A program made the translations under genes and the position numbers. The notes beneath the pieces are model-generated. The model saw only the letters and a list, made by a program, of their open reading frames with translations, was not told where the DNA came from and ran no database searches. DNA of 64,000 bases, from the NCBI GenBank assembly GCA_037903355.1, contig JBAJFE010000004.1:2542001-2606000 (forward strand). Reading direction: 5' to 3'. Positions 23,123 through 35,339 of this stretch are shown in pieces. Origin of the DNA: Trichuris trichiura (lineage: Eukaryota > Nematoda > Enoplea > Trichinellida > Trichuridae). The stretch's first letter is position 1; every line of letters starts with the position of its first letter.

Positions 23123-26100
23123 GCCATCAGTAGCCCTGCCTCAAGTTTGAATGGTAGCGAAGTTGCCGCTGATGAAAAATGCTATGCACCCAGAGACTAT
23201 CAGGTGAATCACTTCCGCTCTTTTCTTTACCTAATATGAAATGTTTCCGTTTCTCAGATCAGCTTGGCCGAAAAAGCCGTCGAGCAAAACCTGTTAATAC
23301 CGCTTCGAACCGGCAGCGGCAAAACACTGATTGCCGTACTGCTAATCAAAATGCTTTCACGTCAAATTCGAATTCCCCTGCAAAAGGGAGGCAAAAGAAG
23401 CATATTTGTTGTGAACACCGGTGGGTTCACTTTATTAAAGCTATTTTGCTTATGACCAGCGTTTAATAGGCGAACGCCGTAAATAGTTTCCCGCTACGAA
23501 TTAAGTTAAGGCATATGGTTGACTATATAATGTTTGATTAACTTAAAACAACTTCACTTTGCGCTTTCTTAGCTTAAAATTATCGATTAATTATTATTAA
23601 GTGATAACGGCTTGAAAAATTCGAACTCCTTACAACTTAGAATCAAACTTTTAAAGAAAAGACTTAGACTGAGTGGAATAACCGAGTAAATATCCTCTGT
23701 TTTATTCCCGAACTCGACGTTTAAGTGCAATAAGATTTATTAGCCGAAAAACGTCCAACGTAAGAAAATAGTAGTTAATAAGAGGAGCTTCCCGAATTGG
23801 GGCATTGCCATATCAGCTTAAAGCAATAAGTAAAAAATGTTCTCGAAGTTTTAATGTATCCAATGCAACTGAGTTACTTTTGCTCCCAGCTCATTATGTA
23901 TTCATAGGCGCTGAGTACAATGATAATTCGTTAGCGAATATTCTTTCTTCATTGCTATGAACTGAGATAACAAAGCGTAGGTTTTGAAGGCTTTTTTTCT
24001 AAGCTGTTTTCGTAGGTTTAAGCATTACGCATTAAACATCCTTTTTTCTACTGCTAAAAATGTGTTCAACATTCGGCTGGTTAGAAAACTGTTAGCATCA
24101 TTACGTTTATCAATAAAAGCCTTCGCTCTCTAGCGTCCCCTCGTCATATTTAAATTTAAGGTTTCCGCGTCTTCGCTTTGTACTAAAGAAAACATTGCTA
24201 CAGTAACTCAGCAATTTTTAAATATGATAAGTAGGTTGTTATGCATTTCTTTATTTTATTTTCCCTAAAACTGACAGAGAAAAAACGTTGTTTTCTCTTC
24301 GACTTTTCTGTCGCGTATAAATTTTATCTTAAGTTGTTCTGGTGAAGCAGCAAGCAGCCTATATCCGTAAGCACAGCGATTTGAAGGTGGCAGAACTTTG
24401 CGGATGCACTGGCGGTGACTTTTACAGCAAAGCGGAGTGGGACGCATTGATGAATAATTTCGAGGTGGTAAAAATTTGAATTTTCCGCAAGCATAATCCA
24501 ACTCGAACCCTGTCAGGTGATCGTAGTGGTAGCGCAATTGTTCTCCGACGGGTTGAATCATGCCTTCGTGGCTATGGAGCAGTTTAACGTTGTTGTCTTC
24601 GACGAATGCCATCACGCTACAGGCAATCATCCCTACTGCCTAGCGATGAACCACTACGTTCGGTGCCCGCCCGGTTGGTTTTTTTAATTCATTTTAATTA
24701 GTTTTTTAAAGTTCACTTAAGATAGGAGACCTCGAATTCTTGGTCTCACAGCTTCCGTGCTGAACAAGGGTAATTCGTCGGTGAATGCGCTCACTGAGTT
24801 TGCCAAACTTGAACAGACTCTATGCAGTCGAATCGAAGCGTCAACGTGGTTCCTGGCTGCTTGCGCCTACAGCGCCGAAGCGAAGGTTCGGGTTCTATGC
24901 TGCGAAGACAAAACGTCGCGCAGTTACGCCCAGCTGGAAAACGAACTAACGACCAAGTGTCAGGAGATCATTGACTTCATCGCCGACGTTAAGTACAGTT
25001 TTTCGTACGATAAAAAAATGTTGGGATCAATAAGCAAAATATTCAATCGTATGCAAAATGTGGTAGATCATCTTGGCTTGTGGCCAGCGTTGAAAGCTTG
25101 CAACGAGCAGTTGGAAGAACTTGCCGCAATCGGGCGAACCGCCACTAGCGACGAGACAATGTCGTTTGTTGCTTTGGGTCTTACGCAAATAAGGTGCCTA
25201 AAATTTCTGCTCGAAGCCTACGTAAAGAATGTGAAAAGTTGCGACGAACTTAAGCGCTACGTTTCGCCTCGTCTTTGGGCTTTGATCGAATTGCTGAGAG
25301 AATACAACGGGCGCTACTTCGCCGCGACCAAGTCGAATGACGACAATGATCCATTTTGCGGTATAGTGTTTGTTGAGCGGCGATACACCGCCTATCTAAT
25401 CCATGTAAGCTGCTCTACCTCATCTTACCTTAATTCTTTTAGCATACTGTAGTTTTGACGTCCGTCCTCCTCTGCCTTTCCCTAAATCTAAGCCTAAGTG
25501 TAGGGTTTATATTTTGGCTTAGGCTTAGGAAAAAGGCAGAGCAGAATAGTCGGCATGCTCAACAACAAAGGAAGAATAAGATGCCACCCGACTTAGCAGA
25601 AACGAACCTGCATTCTTCAAACGGCGCGGCTCATACTGTAGATTTAATAATTCAAAACGTATTCCCAGGCGCGTATAAGTAGAAATGAATGCTTAATCCG
25701 GATTTTTGAATTTCTTAACAAAGTTCATTTGCTTGGTATGCTTTACTTGAAGTGAGCGTTATGAAATGCATTTTAACCGGCTTAAGCCAAATTCGTCTTC
25801 TGACGGATCCATTAAATTCAGGCACTTTTGGTGGCAATTCAATCATGGGAACCGAAAACGTTGAACCACTTGAAGGTTTGCTTCGTGGTCGGCTGTAATA
25901 ATGTTAATAGTTTTGTTGCGGTGAATCGACACGAATATCTTCAACAAGAAGAAGTCGTACTGTTCGGTGCGACGATTTACTTGAAAGCGTAGTCGTTTTT
26001 ATAGAATATATTGCGTTTTCAAAGCGGCGGGAAAAACTTCGTTATTGCCACAAGCGTACTCGAAGAAGGCTTCGACGTGCAACGATGCAACGTGGTCGTA

Positions 26101-26888
26101 CGATTCGACCCGCCCATATCATTTCGTTCCTACATTCAATCGAAAGGTGGTATTTTATTTTTCTAAAAACATCGCCACCGAGCTCGACCGCGTAACAACA
26201 TAGGTCGAGCTAGAAAACACGGCTCCGAGTACGTGATTGTATGCAAAACCGACGAAGAGGAGAAAGTGAAGAAATTGCTATTGGGTTTCTTGGAAACTGA
26301 ATCGGTCTGCCGACGCCGTTAGTTCATTTGCGTTGCAGCGCGCAATTTCAGAAATTGGCAAATTACGAAAGCAGCGCCGATTTTGGTGATATGTATTGCG
26401 ATCGAGACACCGAAATGGACCGCCTCGTTGCGTCCTACAACGCGACGTTAACTTCGGACGACGGGTCGAAGAGAGTTGCTCGAATTACGCTCAGCACGGC
26501 GACGCGAATAGTCCATATGTGAGTTGCGAGTCCAACGGAACGTCACTGCAACGGATTTGGGCTTTTAGGTTTTGTGACAAACTGCCTGAAGCGGTAGTTG
26601 GCAAAGCAAAGATTACGTATAAGTTTAGGACCCATTTCGACGCACTCGGTACCGCCACTTTCACCTGCATAATTGAAATCCCGTCAATTCAACTTTCGCT
26701 AACCGTACGTCACCTTTTCTTTGCTTGTTTTCCTTAAATGGTCATTTGTTTAGGGTTTAGCAATGCCTACGCGCGATTTGGCAAAAAGAGCGGCTGCTCT
26801 TGAAACTTGCAAAGTCCTTCATGTTAGCGGCCGACTCAATGAGCATTTGCTACCATTCGGCGTACGCGATCTGAAACCTGTGTCGTGA
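23123..26888 (+). CDS. Dicer-like helicase, truncated before PAZ/RNase III
   Basis: Dicer cuts dsRNA into siRNA and miRNA duplexes. Exons read: about 23123-23203, 23258-23420, 24334-24467, 24517-24673, 24722-25404, a stretch within 25720-25967 (not fully joined), 26005-26146, 26204-26304, 26352-26518, 26569-26704, 26754-26888. Motifs match the Dicer N-terminus: APRDYQ, LIPLRTGSGKT (Walker A), VVLVKQQAAYIRKHS, VFDECHHATGNHPY (DECH box), RILGLTAS, then an insert of about 200 residues, GIVFVERRYTAYLI, VIATSVLEEGFDVQRCNVVV, YIQSKGRARKHGSEYVIV. The dimerisation domain follows (ITLSTATRIV; LAKRAAALETCKVLH; LPFGVRDL). The frame then stops at 26888. No PAZ or RNase III domain follows before BAG1 at 28.2 kb. 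The start codon is not identified. It may be a helicase-only paralogue, a broken gene or an assembly artefact. A TTAGGC repeat sits in the intron after 25404. Confidence 0.8.
25450..25645. repeat. TTAGGC palindromic repeat in a Dicer-like intron
   Basis: Starts with TACTGTAG, has AAATCTAAGCCTAAG facing GGCTTAGGCTTAGG across about 15 bases, then AGTCGGCATGCTCAAC, and ends near GAACCTGCATTCTTCAAACG. The order matches the copies at 29.9 and 55.06 kb. Confidence 0.8.
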
Positions 26889-28192
26889 ATGGGCTTTGAA
26901 CAACTGTTGCCATGTCAGCCATTTTGCTTGGTGCATCCAATGCCGCCGAATTCGTAAACTGAACGCTCAACATCGATTCGACAAGTTGCGGCTAAAGCAT
27001 AAGTCAGTCTTTCTTTAATAAGTGCCAACTGAACTTTGTTCTACCGTCCGCGCATCCCGCGTCATACCTTCAACTAGTTTTACGCTTAGCGATCAATCAC
27101 TTCTACGCTTTTAGTATGTTTTTCATTGACGTTATTTTCTCCGGTACATATTTTGAATAGGCAGTCCGATTAAGTTTGTTAATAGTTGAAAAAGGATGCC
27201 TATTCGCCAAAGATTAACTCTGAAATTTGCATTTTTTTATGTTAGTACTTTTTGGTTATTTGCATATGCGTTATGCGGTCTGATAGATATCTGCACTTTG
27301 CATCCCGCCGTCTTATTTCGGTTAAAAGACGGTTGAGAGCTGTTCGGCGTTGCGAGTTGCAACTTAATTGAGACAGCGCTGGTCGGTAGAAGTGAACAGC
27401 CATTTTTCAGCAAAGTATTTACCTACAAATTAGGATAGTCACGTTGCGTAGATGTTAATGCATAAAAAGCTGCACTGCCACGCGCTGTCTACAAGACGAG
27501 TTTGTGTTGCAGCGGAAGTCGTTCGAAAAGTGTTAACAAGAAAAAATTGCTCTAAGAGACCTACTTTCATTTTTTTTAGCCTTCCGCCGCTTACTCGCGT
27601 TCAAGTAACAACCCGCCTAAACCAATGATTCTGTCAATGTTAACGCGTTACAATACAGCAAAAGTTTGCCAATACTTCGACACGCGTCCTCATGCAAATT
27701 TTTATTAGAACTGAGTGTCGAAGCGGGATTGAAGAGAACTCTTTTGTTGAAGACAGGTTTCGCAGCCAAGATAAGAAACTTGTCCGTAGCGTGCATTATT
27801 TGTTGGATGAGAAATGTGAGCGCCCGCTAGTCAAAATGCAAAAAGAATTCTTCAACTTCCAACGCTGACATATATGTTAAGTACCCTTAATGGGTCCCGG
27901 GGCGGCTTTGTTGAAAAATGGGTCGTACAATTGCTTGCGGAGGTGAAAATATTTAATGCTCATTGCCACTGGTCAAAGTTCCAAGTTTTTAAACTGGTAA
28001 AATTAACATATCCTGTAAAGCTCAAAAATGGTAATTTTATAAGCTACGCTGAAAGTAATTTGTTGAAGCTATTATGTCCCGAATGAAAACTGTAAAGCGC
28101 CACCCAACTAGCCTCTCCCAGCTAGTATGCAATAAGTTAATTGTTGGATTAGACGACCTGAGATGCAAAGTCGATATCGGCAAAAGAGGAGG
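26889..28192. other. Gap after the Dicer-like stop, no gene seen
   Basis: About 1.3 kb. I looked here for PAZ, platform or RNase III exons (for example the ExxD-type RNase III signature region) and found none. It is too short to hold the roughly 3 kb of coding sequence a full Dicer C-terminus needs. Confidence 0.55.
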
Positions 28193-28988
28193 CTATTTCC
28201 TCTCTTCTTCCCTTTCTTTCATATAATCTTCTAAGCGCTCCAAAAGTCGGTCGTGGAATTTTAATAAACCCTAAACATTGGTAGTCAACGCAAAGGAATG
28301 GCTGTTGCCGGAAGCTCGACCGCAGCGAGCCGGGCGGACATAGGCGAACCTGAATTCTATCGGCAAGCAGCTTACGTTTCATACGAGCATTTTCGAGACT
28401 TTGGTCGCCCAAGGAAAGGGCGTCCATACTTTCCAATGTTTTCATGCAATCTTCGCACAGGCCGTTTAGCTGCTTTCTTAACCTTTCAACCGCTTCGTTG
28501 ACAAGACTATCCGCCATGAAACCCTTAAATGGAGAACAAGTGGAATTCAAATGGAAATTATCATATGCAAATTTACTTTAGTTATGCCATCCACGTGAGC
28601 AGCTAAGTCGTCCAACTTTCTGCCAATCTTACCAATTCGATCCTTTTCTATGATTGCTAAATATTTCATTTGGCTTTGCAGTTCGGTGTTGACGGGCGGC
28701 TGCTTTCCAAGAACCATTATACGGTCGCCAGGTTTGAATTTCAACGTGCTCAATAGCGTCTGATCTCCGAACAGCGATCGTCCGCGAAAGATCAATTTCA
28801 AATTTTCCACTTCGGCTCCGATCGTTTTGCCAACTTCTTCCTTCAGTTGCAGTAAAGTTGCGTTCGGTTCCGTCTCCAAGGGTAGTTCAATTGTATGCTT
28901 CCTTGGCCCTAAATACAGTGTTTTTACTTCAAAAGGGAGCAAATAGGCTGAACAAATTGAACGTACCGTAAATTATCTGAAGCTGCAT
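28193..28988 (-). CDS. BAG1: BAG1-like Hsp70 co-chaperone
   Basis: BAG1 proteins bind the Hsp70 ATPase domain and act as nucleotide exchange factors. Their ubiquitin-like domain links chaperones to the proteasome. Exons: 28967-28988, 28577-28926, 28350-28523, 28193-28270, joining to 207 residues. The first exon is only 22 nt and supplies the ATG (MQLQIIYV). Residues 1 to about 85 form a ubiquitin-like domain (LQLKEEVGKTIGAEVENLKL, IFRGRSL, KPGDRIMVLG). The BAG domain spans about residues 125-203 (LVNEAVERLRKQLNGL, SLENARMKRKLLADRIQ, LLKFHDRLLERLEDYM). All splice sites are GT-AG with introns of 40, 53 and 79 nt. Length and order match invertebrate BAG1. It is transcribed toward the Dicer-like gene. 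Confidence 0.9.
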
Positions 28989-31232
28989 GCTTTAGCACGT
29001 TTTCTGACAACTTGTAATTTGAAAGGTTTTACCGGTCACGGGATAGGACGATAATTAAGGCAACCGATCGAACTACATATCAATAACGTATAGTTTCAAC
29101 GCTTCTAGAGCGCCCTAAACAACCAATATGCATACGTAATGTCACGTACGTCACGAATCGCGCAAGTTTACGTAAACAGCGCCGGAAACAGTAAGTAAAA
29201 TTTTGCAGCGACTTACAACACTGCTTAACATTTCACGCTCTTATATAAGTGTAACTTGGTAGAATAAATGAAGTTGATAGTGCGGATGGGAACGACGTTA
29301 ACCTTTGCCCAGCGAAGAGACACACTGGAACGCGCTGAAACGAAAAGTGCGGGAGAGTAACCGTTTTTTACACCAAGCTCGAACTGCTACCCGCGAAGTG
29401 AATTAAAATCTTTTTTACGCTAAAACTACAACAGATAAAAACACATTATTATAAATGAAAATCAGGATAGGTCATACTGTACGCGTAAAATCAGCTTTCC
29501 GCTACGCTTACAAGGCTGCTTTCTTAAACGCTGCGTTCGAGAATTGTAATTCCGAAAGAAAACAACCTTGACGTGGCTTAGTGCAAGTAAAAAATTAAGG
29601 AATTGCTTAAACAGCGAGCAGTAAGCGCGGAAGTATTAACGTACTAAAGTTATGCGCAAATGCTGAAAGCACATTGCGAAGTCAACTTTTGTCACTGGCA
29701 GAAAGTAATAGGCTTTTTTTAGTTATCTAACTTTTCGTTTCTAAGAGAAGCAAGCTTGCAACCTGAAAAACAAGACCACCACTTCAAATCGCTGGTAAAT
29801 GTTCTATTACAGCCGTGCGCTTACTTTCTATTAACCTAAGTGGCGCTATATAGCCTGCTATTATTAATAAGCGTACATTTAGTTCTTTGCTGTTATGCGC
29901 CCTGCCGTCATACTGTAGCTTTGCTCACCGTTCTGTTATGCCTTTCCCTAAGCCTAAGCCTAATGTAAGGTTTACATTTCAGCTTAGAATTAAGGACAGA
30001 ACAGGATAGCCGGAATGCTCGTCAGTAAAAGCAGGACAGCATGGCCACATTTTTTACAGAAGTGAGCCTGCATTTCTGAAATGCTGTGCAGTTACCTGCT
30101 GTTTTTAAATTAGTTTTCATTTATTTTTTTAGCAGAACCGTAAGAAGGTTACACAGCCACTTTACTTTGCACACAAGTCATAAAAAACGAACTACAGTGC
30201 ATTACTGGATAGATAGGTATATAGTACGGTATTCTTTTTTGATGCTTAGGTAACAAGGGCGGTCGCGCCGCTACAACTTCAATAAATAAAAATTTAAGAA
30301 TTTTTTCTGCGTCAAAATCGGTCTGCAAAACTTCCGTTGAGTTTCTACTGTTTTTTTCGAATGCACGGAATAATAAGTCACGATATGGCAGTCTTCCGCA
30401 GTAGCATTCGCAAAAAAGTCAGCTGGAACAAACAAACATACCCACAGAGGAGGAATTCAATGTTAACTTTAATACTTGCCCATCGTTTGATTTTATTACA
30501 AAAGTTTACAGCGTTAAAATTTCATCGCAGTTTTATTCTTCCGTATGCAAAACGTAGCCGCGTTGGTTGTGCGCAGTAGACTTTTCTTGGTCGGACGTTT
30601 CACAATCAACTCATTTCATCGGCAGCAACACAGAAATAAGATTGCTGAAAACTCAATACGTTAATTGCAAATAATCTAGTCAATTGAAGCGCATTGCATA
30701 AAGTCAATGAGAGCGTCACGGAAAAAATAAAACAACGAACAACAATTACTGCAACCGTATAAAGCAGAGCTTCAAAGAAGAAGAAGAAGTCAGCATTGGT
30801 TCATCCTTATTAAGCAATTTAAATCATCGGAGAGGGCGAAAATTGAAGGGCGCTTTCACATGTTTGAAAGTCGGAACTTTTTTTTAAATATTAATATTAA
30901 CATACAATTAGTGTAATGTCAAATATAAGATAAACAGTACTACAAACTTCTGGCGTGATTGGTTACCTCACCGTGCCCATGTAGAACAGTTTCTCTTTAC
31001 ATACTTGTACATTTGAAACTTAGGACGGACAAACCCAAAAGCAACAGCGACAAACTTTATTTTAAAAACGATCCTATCCAATATAAATGGATTATGAAAG
31101 GTATATTTTTAAATGAGGTATTAACCGATGTCATAATCGCATTGCAATAAATCTGTAACTTTCAAAAGTTTACTGCTCAACGCAACAAAAAATGTACCGT
31201 AATTTCAAGATTCAAAGGAAAGTTAACAAAAT
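28989..31232. other. Intergenic, no gene seen
   Basis: Short ORFs only. One full TTAGGC palindromic repeat lies at about 29911-30095. A short tandem AAGAAGAAGAAG lies near 30776. Confidence 0.5.
29911..30095. repeat. TTAGGC palindromic repeat
   Basis: Begins TACTGTAGCTTTGC and has CCTAAGCCTAAGCCTAATG facing a weaker CAGCTTAGAATTAAGG. It then has GGATAGCCGGAATGCTCGTC and ends near GAGCCTGCATTTCTGAAATG. It aligns end to end by eye with the copies at 25.45 and 55.06 kb. Confidence 0.8.
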
Positions 31233-34200
31233 TTAAATATCTGCGCCGGACAGCTTTTGCAATATCGCTTCAGGAGCTCTAAAATGAATAGTCTATTACG
31301 GAACACATTCGAGAAAACTATTAACTCTTACTCTTTCGTTAATTCGGGCAAAAGCGCCCCCTTTCCTTTGCTTGGAAAATTGCTCAAGATATGGACTGCA
31401 ATCTGTCGGACTAACTTGGACGGATGAGTCTACGAAACAATCAGCCTATTATTCAAATTTTCGCCAGCGTCACCGCGTCAATTCACCTGCAGATTTCGCA
31501 GGACGTCCAATTTTGAACTCATGGCTCCGCAGTGCTCCAAGTCATTCGACTTTGCGTTATACAGTCCGGGAGCGCATTCCTCCTCGTCGTCGATCATACA
31601 TTCCAATCGCGGATGAGACTACATACAAAAGTTGACAAAATTACAAAGCAAAAAAAAAAGAAATTGAAATTGCCCAAAAATTACCATAAAGTAGCTTCGA
31701 ATAGCCAACAAGCTTGCTACAAGTTCAGGCTGCTTCATTGTTTCCAAGTTTTCGCTAACCCGTTTGACAAAAGCGGCAACGCGGTTTAAAGGTATCTGCA
31801 AATAAGGTAATGAAACAATAATCTCCATTTGAGCGCGTTAGGTTTTGCCTCTTTGCGACGTTTATTGATTATCATATCCAGGCAGCGAAGAAAAACATGA
31901 TATTCCCGCAGAAAATGCTCTGCAACATTTGCAACGTAAATTACTTATGGCAGAGAGCGGAACTGAACCTCTTCTTTTCTCAGCCATCATTTTTGGAATA
32001 AGCGCGTATAAAAAGTTTTGAAAAAAGTACGGATCAATATTGAGCGCTTCTCCTTCATTCGACAGAACCATAAGCACTGTATGAATTGAATGGAGCGAAT
32101 CTAAAACGCTCAAATCCTACAAAAAAATTTTTTTGCCGCAAGCCAGCGAGGCGCAACTTGTTAAAACATACCGACAAATTCAGCACCGTACGCATACTTG
32201 CAATAAGGCTGTCGAAAAAGTCGACGTTGATCAGGTGAGCAAACTTTGACAGACCCGCCAAAACGGGCCGAAGTAAAGTGCGTTCCGGTTGGCGACGCAA
32301 AATTCGGAAGTATATATTGAACAGATGCTCAACGATTTTTGTATGCTAAAAAAATGTAAGCAATGCAGCAACATTTATGCAAATAAAATCTTGACAAAGG
32401 CTCACGTGTTTTTGAACCATTAATTCCGCCTCTTCGGCGTCGATTTCCTTAAGATCGTATTGCAGACGTCTCAAACTTTTGTAATACTTCCGTTTTCGAC
32501 CGCTCATATTCCTAAACGGGTCATCGCCTTTTGAAGACTTTGTTTCCTCTTTTGCGGAGGCGGAATTTTTGGCAGACTGAAAACTTATAGACAAGTCGAC
32601 AAGGACAGGCAACACAAGCAAAAAAGGCGCTAACCACTAGGCGCAAATGCAACAATGTATCCAACATTTCCGGACGTATCCGAGATGACTTTTTTCGCAT
32701 AAACTGATTAATATACTTGACAGCGTCCAGTGAGACTTCGCCCGTTGCATCCTCGTCAAACAGTTGACGAAAAGTGTTGCAAGCAATAGTTCTGACCTAA
32801 AAAAGGCAATCCCTAAAATGGAAGCGCAAACTGCGCATACTATTTCTTACTAATAAATGCAACAACCTACAGATTGATCAATAGCAACTGCTTTTGATAC
32901 TATTTCAATTTTTTTCAAACTTTTTCTTGCAACATATATATTTACATAATAAATATGAAATCATCGAACAGTTCTTTTTTCGTACCACCTTAACGAACAG
33001 TGGAAGAGTGCAAAAAATTAATTAGTATTTAAAAATTGAAAAAATCGATTCAATCGCTCCAACTTACCGTAGAATCTTTACAATTCATCAACGGTATTAG
33101 AACAACTAAAATGTTGTTTCGATAGTTGAAATGAGGATGTCGAAGTAGCAGAACGCTGTATTGCTTCAAAGCGAGAATGCCCAGTTGCTCGTTTATAACT
33201 TGTTGCCGATTGCCCTTTACCCCTTCAACAAAGACGGCCAATTTTTTAAAAGTAAACAAAACGTCATTATATGCTAATTTTACTCCTAATCAGCTTCTCC
33301 AACAATTGCAGATACTTTCGGTATACCGACAATAAGGACTGTTCGTATTCCCATATTTTCTTCGTCTCCTTTTTCATCTGCGCAAAACTGTCGTTACTTT
33401 TATAAAATACGGTGCGATGCTTACTTGCTGAGCCATCTCCTTACCGCTGGGTGCCCTAATTGAATAGCCGGGTACAACATCGACAAATACTCGAGTCAAA
33501 GAGGCGATGGTCAATTTTCCCGCCGTTAAAAGTATTTCCGGATACTTTCGTCCATGCACAATGTCAAAAAGTCTTTTCAAACGGGATATCTACAACCGCA
33601 AAGGTCGAGTAAAGCAAAAGGATATGCTAATTTAAATTTTGTCTACATTTTCGCCCGGATTGGCGATCACTTGCGAACATACGGTCGCGATCTCCGCTTT
33701 GCAGTCGTTTAAAATTTTTTGACGCGTAGCGTATACGCTGATCAAGTCGGGCGGTTTTTCGTCTTCAACCGACAGCTGAGGAGTTGAACAGCCGCCATTG
33801 GTCGGTTCGGACTGAGCGGGCTCTTCGTTCGATTCTTTGACAAGGATCAACTTTCCGGAAATCGTTTTCAAAGGTAGCAGAAGACGTTCCTTCTTATCAA
33901 TTGATTGTCGTTGGTTTTTGGAATGCCGCTCCGATTCAAAATCTTCGTAAACATCCACATCGTCTTTAGCCTCTTCGCTGCAAGTTGAAACCATTAATCT
34001 TTACTTATTACTGGAAATGGCAAACTCGTCTGAAGCCTGCTGAGTTGGCATTGTGAAGTCGTAGTCGGGGTCCAACATGTCAAGAGGAAGAGGTTCCTCA
34101 TCCAGCTCGTCGTCATCCGAGTAGCGCACTTGTCTAGCTTCCAACAAATCTTTATCCAACTGTTCATCTTGTATACGACATTCGTCGAAGTGGGCTCTCC

Positions 34201-34333
34201 GCTTGAGCGCCCTACGAAAACGGCGATCGCGTTTTTTCAAAGGAGTCCCTTTTTTGGCCAATTTCGTCAATCGTTTATTCTCCACTTTAATGTCAATGGG
34301 ATGCCGTCTTTTTCTATGCCTCGACTTCGTCAT
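31233..34333 (-). CDS. NOC3L: NOC3-like nucleolar complex protein
   Basis: NOC3 (with NOC2) acts in nucleolar 60S ribosome maturation and has been linked to replication licensing. Exons from the 5' end: 34005-34333, 33647-33977, 33425-33589, 33284-33377, 33068-33222, 32638-32796, 32406-32576, 32172-32345, 31945-32116, 31837-31919, 31685-31795, 31487-31618, 31332-31429, 31233-31278; phases join to 739 residues. The start MTKSRHRKRRHP is basic, then an acidic region. Family blocks follow: KLTIASLTRVFVDVVPGYSI, HPHFNYRNNILVVLIPLMN, SSRIRPEMLDTLLHLRL, AGLSKFAHLINVDFFDSL and EALNIDPYFFQNFLYAL. The C-terminus ends earlier than in vertebrates by roughly 50 residues. Intron 31920-31944 is only 25 nt, and 31796-31836 fits best as a GC-AG intron; sequencing indels could mimic either. 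It starts 124 bases after the stop of the upstream clarin-like gene. Confidence 0.9.
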
Positions 34334-34457
34334 TGCGGCTGAAAACTAAACCAAAACATTTCGTACGGCCGACTCAACGCTAAGAGATAGCAAACCGCGC
34401 TCGATAAACAATGCAAACAAACAAATAAGGGAACATAAAAAAAAACAAAAGCATTTT

Positions 34458-35318
34458 TCAGTAACTAAAAGAGCAAGCATCGCAGCCAAAGCGACTAGAA
34501 ATTGAGGGACCTAAAGGTGTGGACCTCGCCGGCGTCATTGCTTTTCGACGGTATCCCAAAAGACGTTCCAACTTGAGGAGTACAAGAATAATACAAGCTG
34601 CGGTTGCGAGAGCGACAAGACCTACAATAATGAAAAAGGTGTGGCCAAATCTGGAAAATAAATAAAATTCGGTCATTTTATCAAAAAAAATGCTTTCAAG
34701 GACTAAACCTGAATACTGGAAGCTTTCTGAACCCAACAAGTCGGCCATACTGATACGAAGCCTTATGCAAATGAATGCAATAGACTGTAACCGCGCAAGT
34801 AAGCAAAGCACCTGCATGGCGTAAGTTACGAGTTGGTCGGCGGAAAGAAAGAAAAACACTAACCAGTCGACATACATAACAAATAGAGATTGGATAAACG
34901 AAAATTCTTTTCCTTTGATTTTGCAAGGATTAACCAGGAAACGTAGCAAGCAGTGGCAAGACCGCTCAGCACAGACACGACTGCTAGTACAATGGAAAAG
35001 ACCCATAGTACCATTGACCAGGAGACGTTTCCTTCCAGTATACCATTCCAAACTAAGTTATTATTAATAATCTGTTAAGGCGAGCCAACAAGGCGGCAGC
35101 ATTAAAGCTCAACTAGTGAAAGAGAATGTTTTTCCCGGCAGCTGAGCCATTCCGAACAGAAAACCCAACTGAAGAAAACTGGCGGGCGAGTCACTGGTGG
35201 CGGATGACCACGTGGCAATGACCAAACTTCGCGATCCAAGCGTCCACAAAAAGCCACCGCTGATCATCGTATACAGCAAAATGACCGGCAAAAGTTGCCA
35301 ACGGTAATTAATAGTCAT
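34458..35318 (-). CDS. Four-TM membrane protein, clarin-like
   Basis: Exons 35114-35318, 34876-35052, 34709-34811 and 34458-34650 join in phase to 225 residues from ATG 35318 (MTINYRWQLLP). Four hydrophobic segments are visible: about residues 8-28 (LLPVILLYTMISGGFLW), 80-110 (MVLWVFSIVLAVVSVLS), 122-145 (LYLLCALLTCAVTVYCIHL) and 165-190 (FFIIVGLVALATAACIILVL). The loop between the first two and the LYLL segment resemble clarins, tetraspan proteins of animal sensory synapses, but this is a weak match by memory. A claudin or LHFPL relative is possible. An acceptor-like TTTTAG lies just upstream of the frame, so an extra 5' exon may exist. Its stop lies 124 bases before the NOC3 start on the same strand. 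Confidence 0.6.
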
Positions 35319-35339
35319 GGAAACGACTGGATGGGAATA

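Noticed and set aside
28149..28192. Longer BAG1 C-terminus reaching 28149
   Set aside because: That end belongs to another frame; after splicing at 28270 the BAG frame stops at 28193.
30770..30792. AAGAAGAAGAAG microsatellite as a functional element
   Set aside because: Four units of a trinucleotide are common by chance in AT-rich DNA.
32797..33067. An extra NOC3 exon around 32880-33000
   Set aside because: Exons on both sides end in phase 0 and join to a family-like sequence directly; the region between is AT-rich without a fitting exon.
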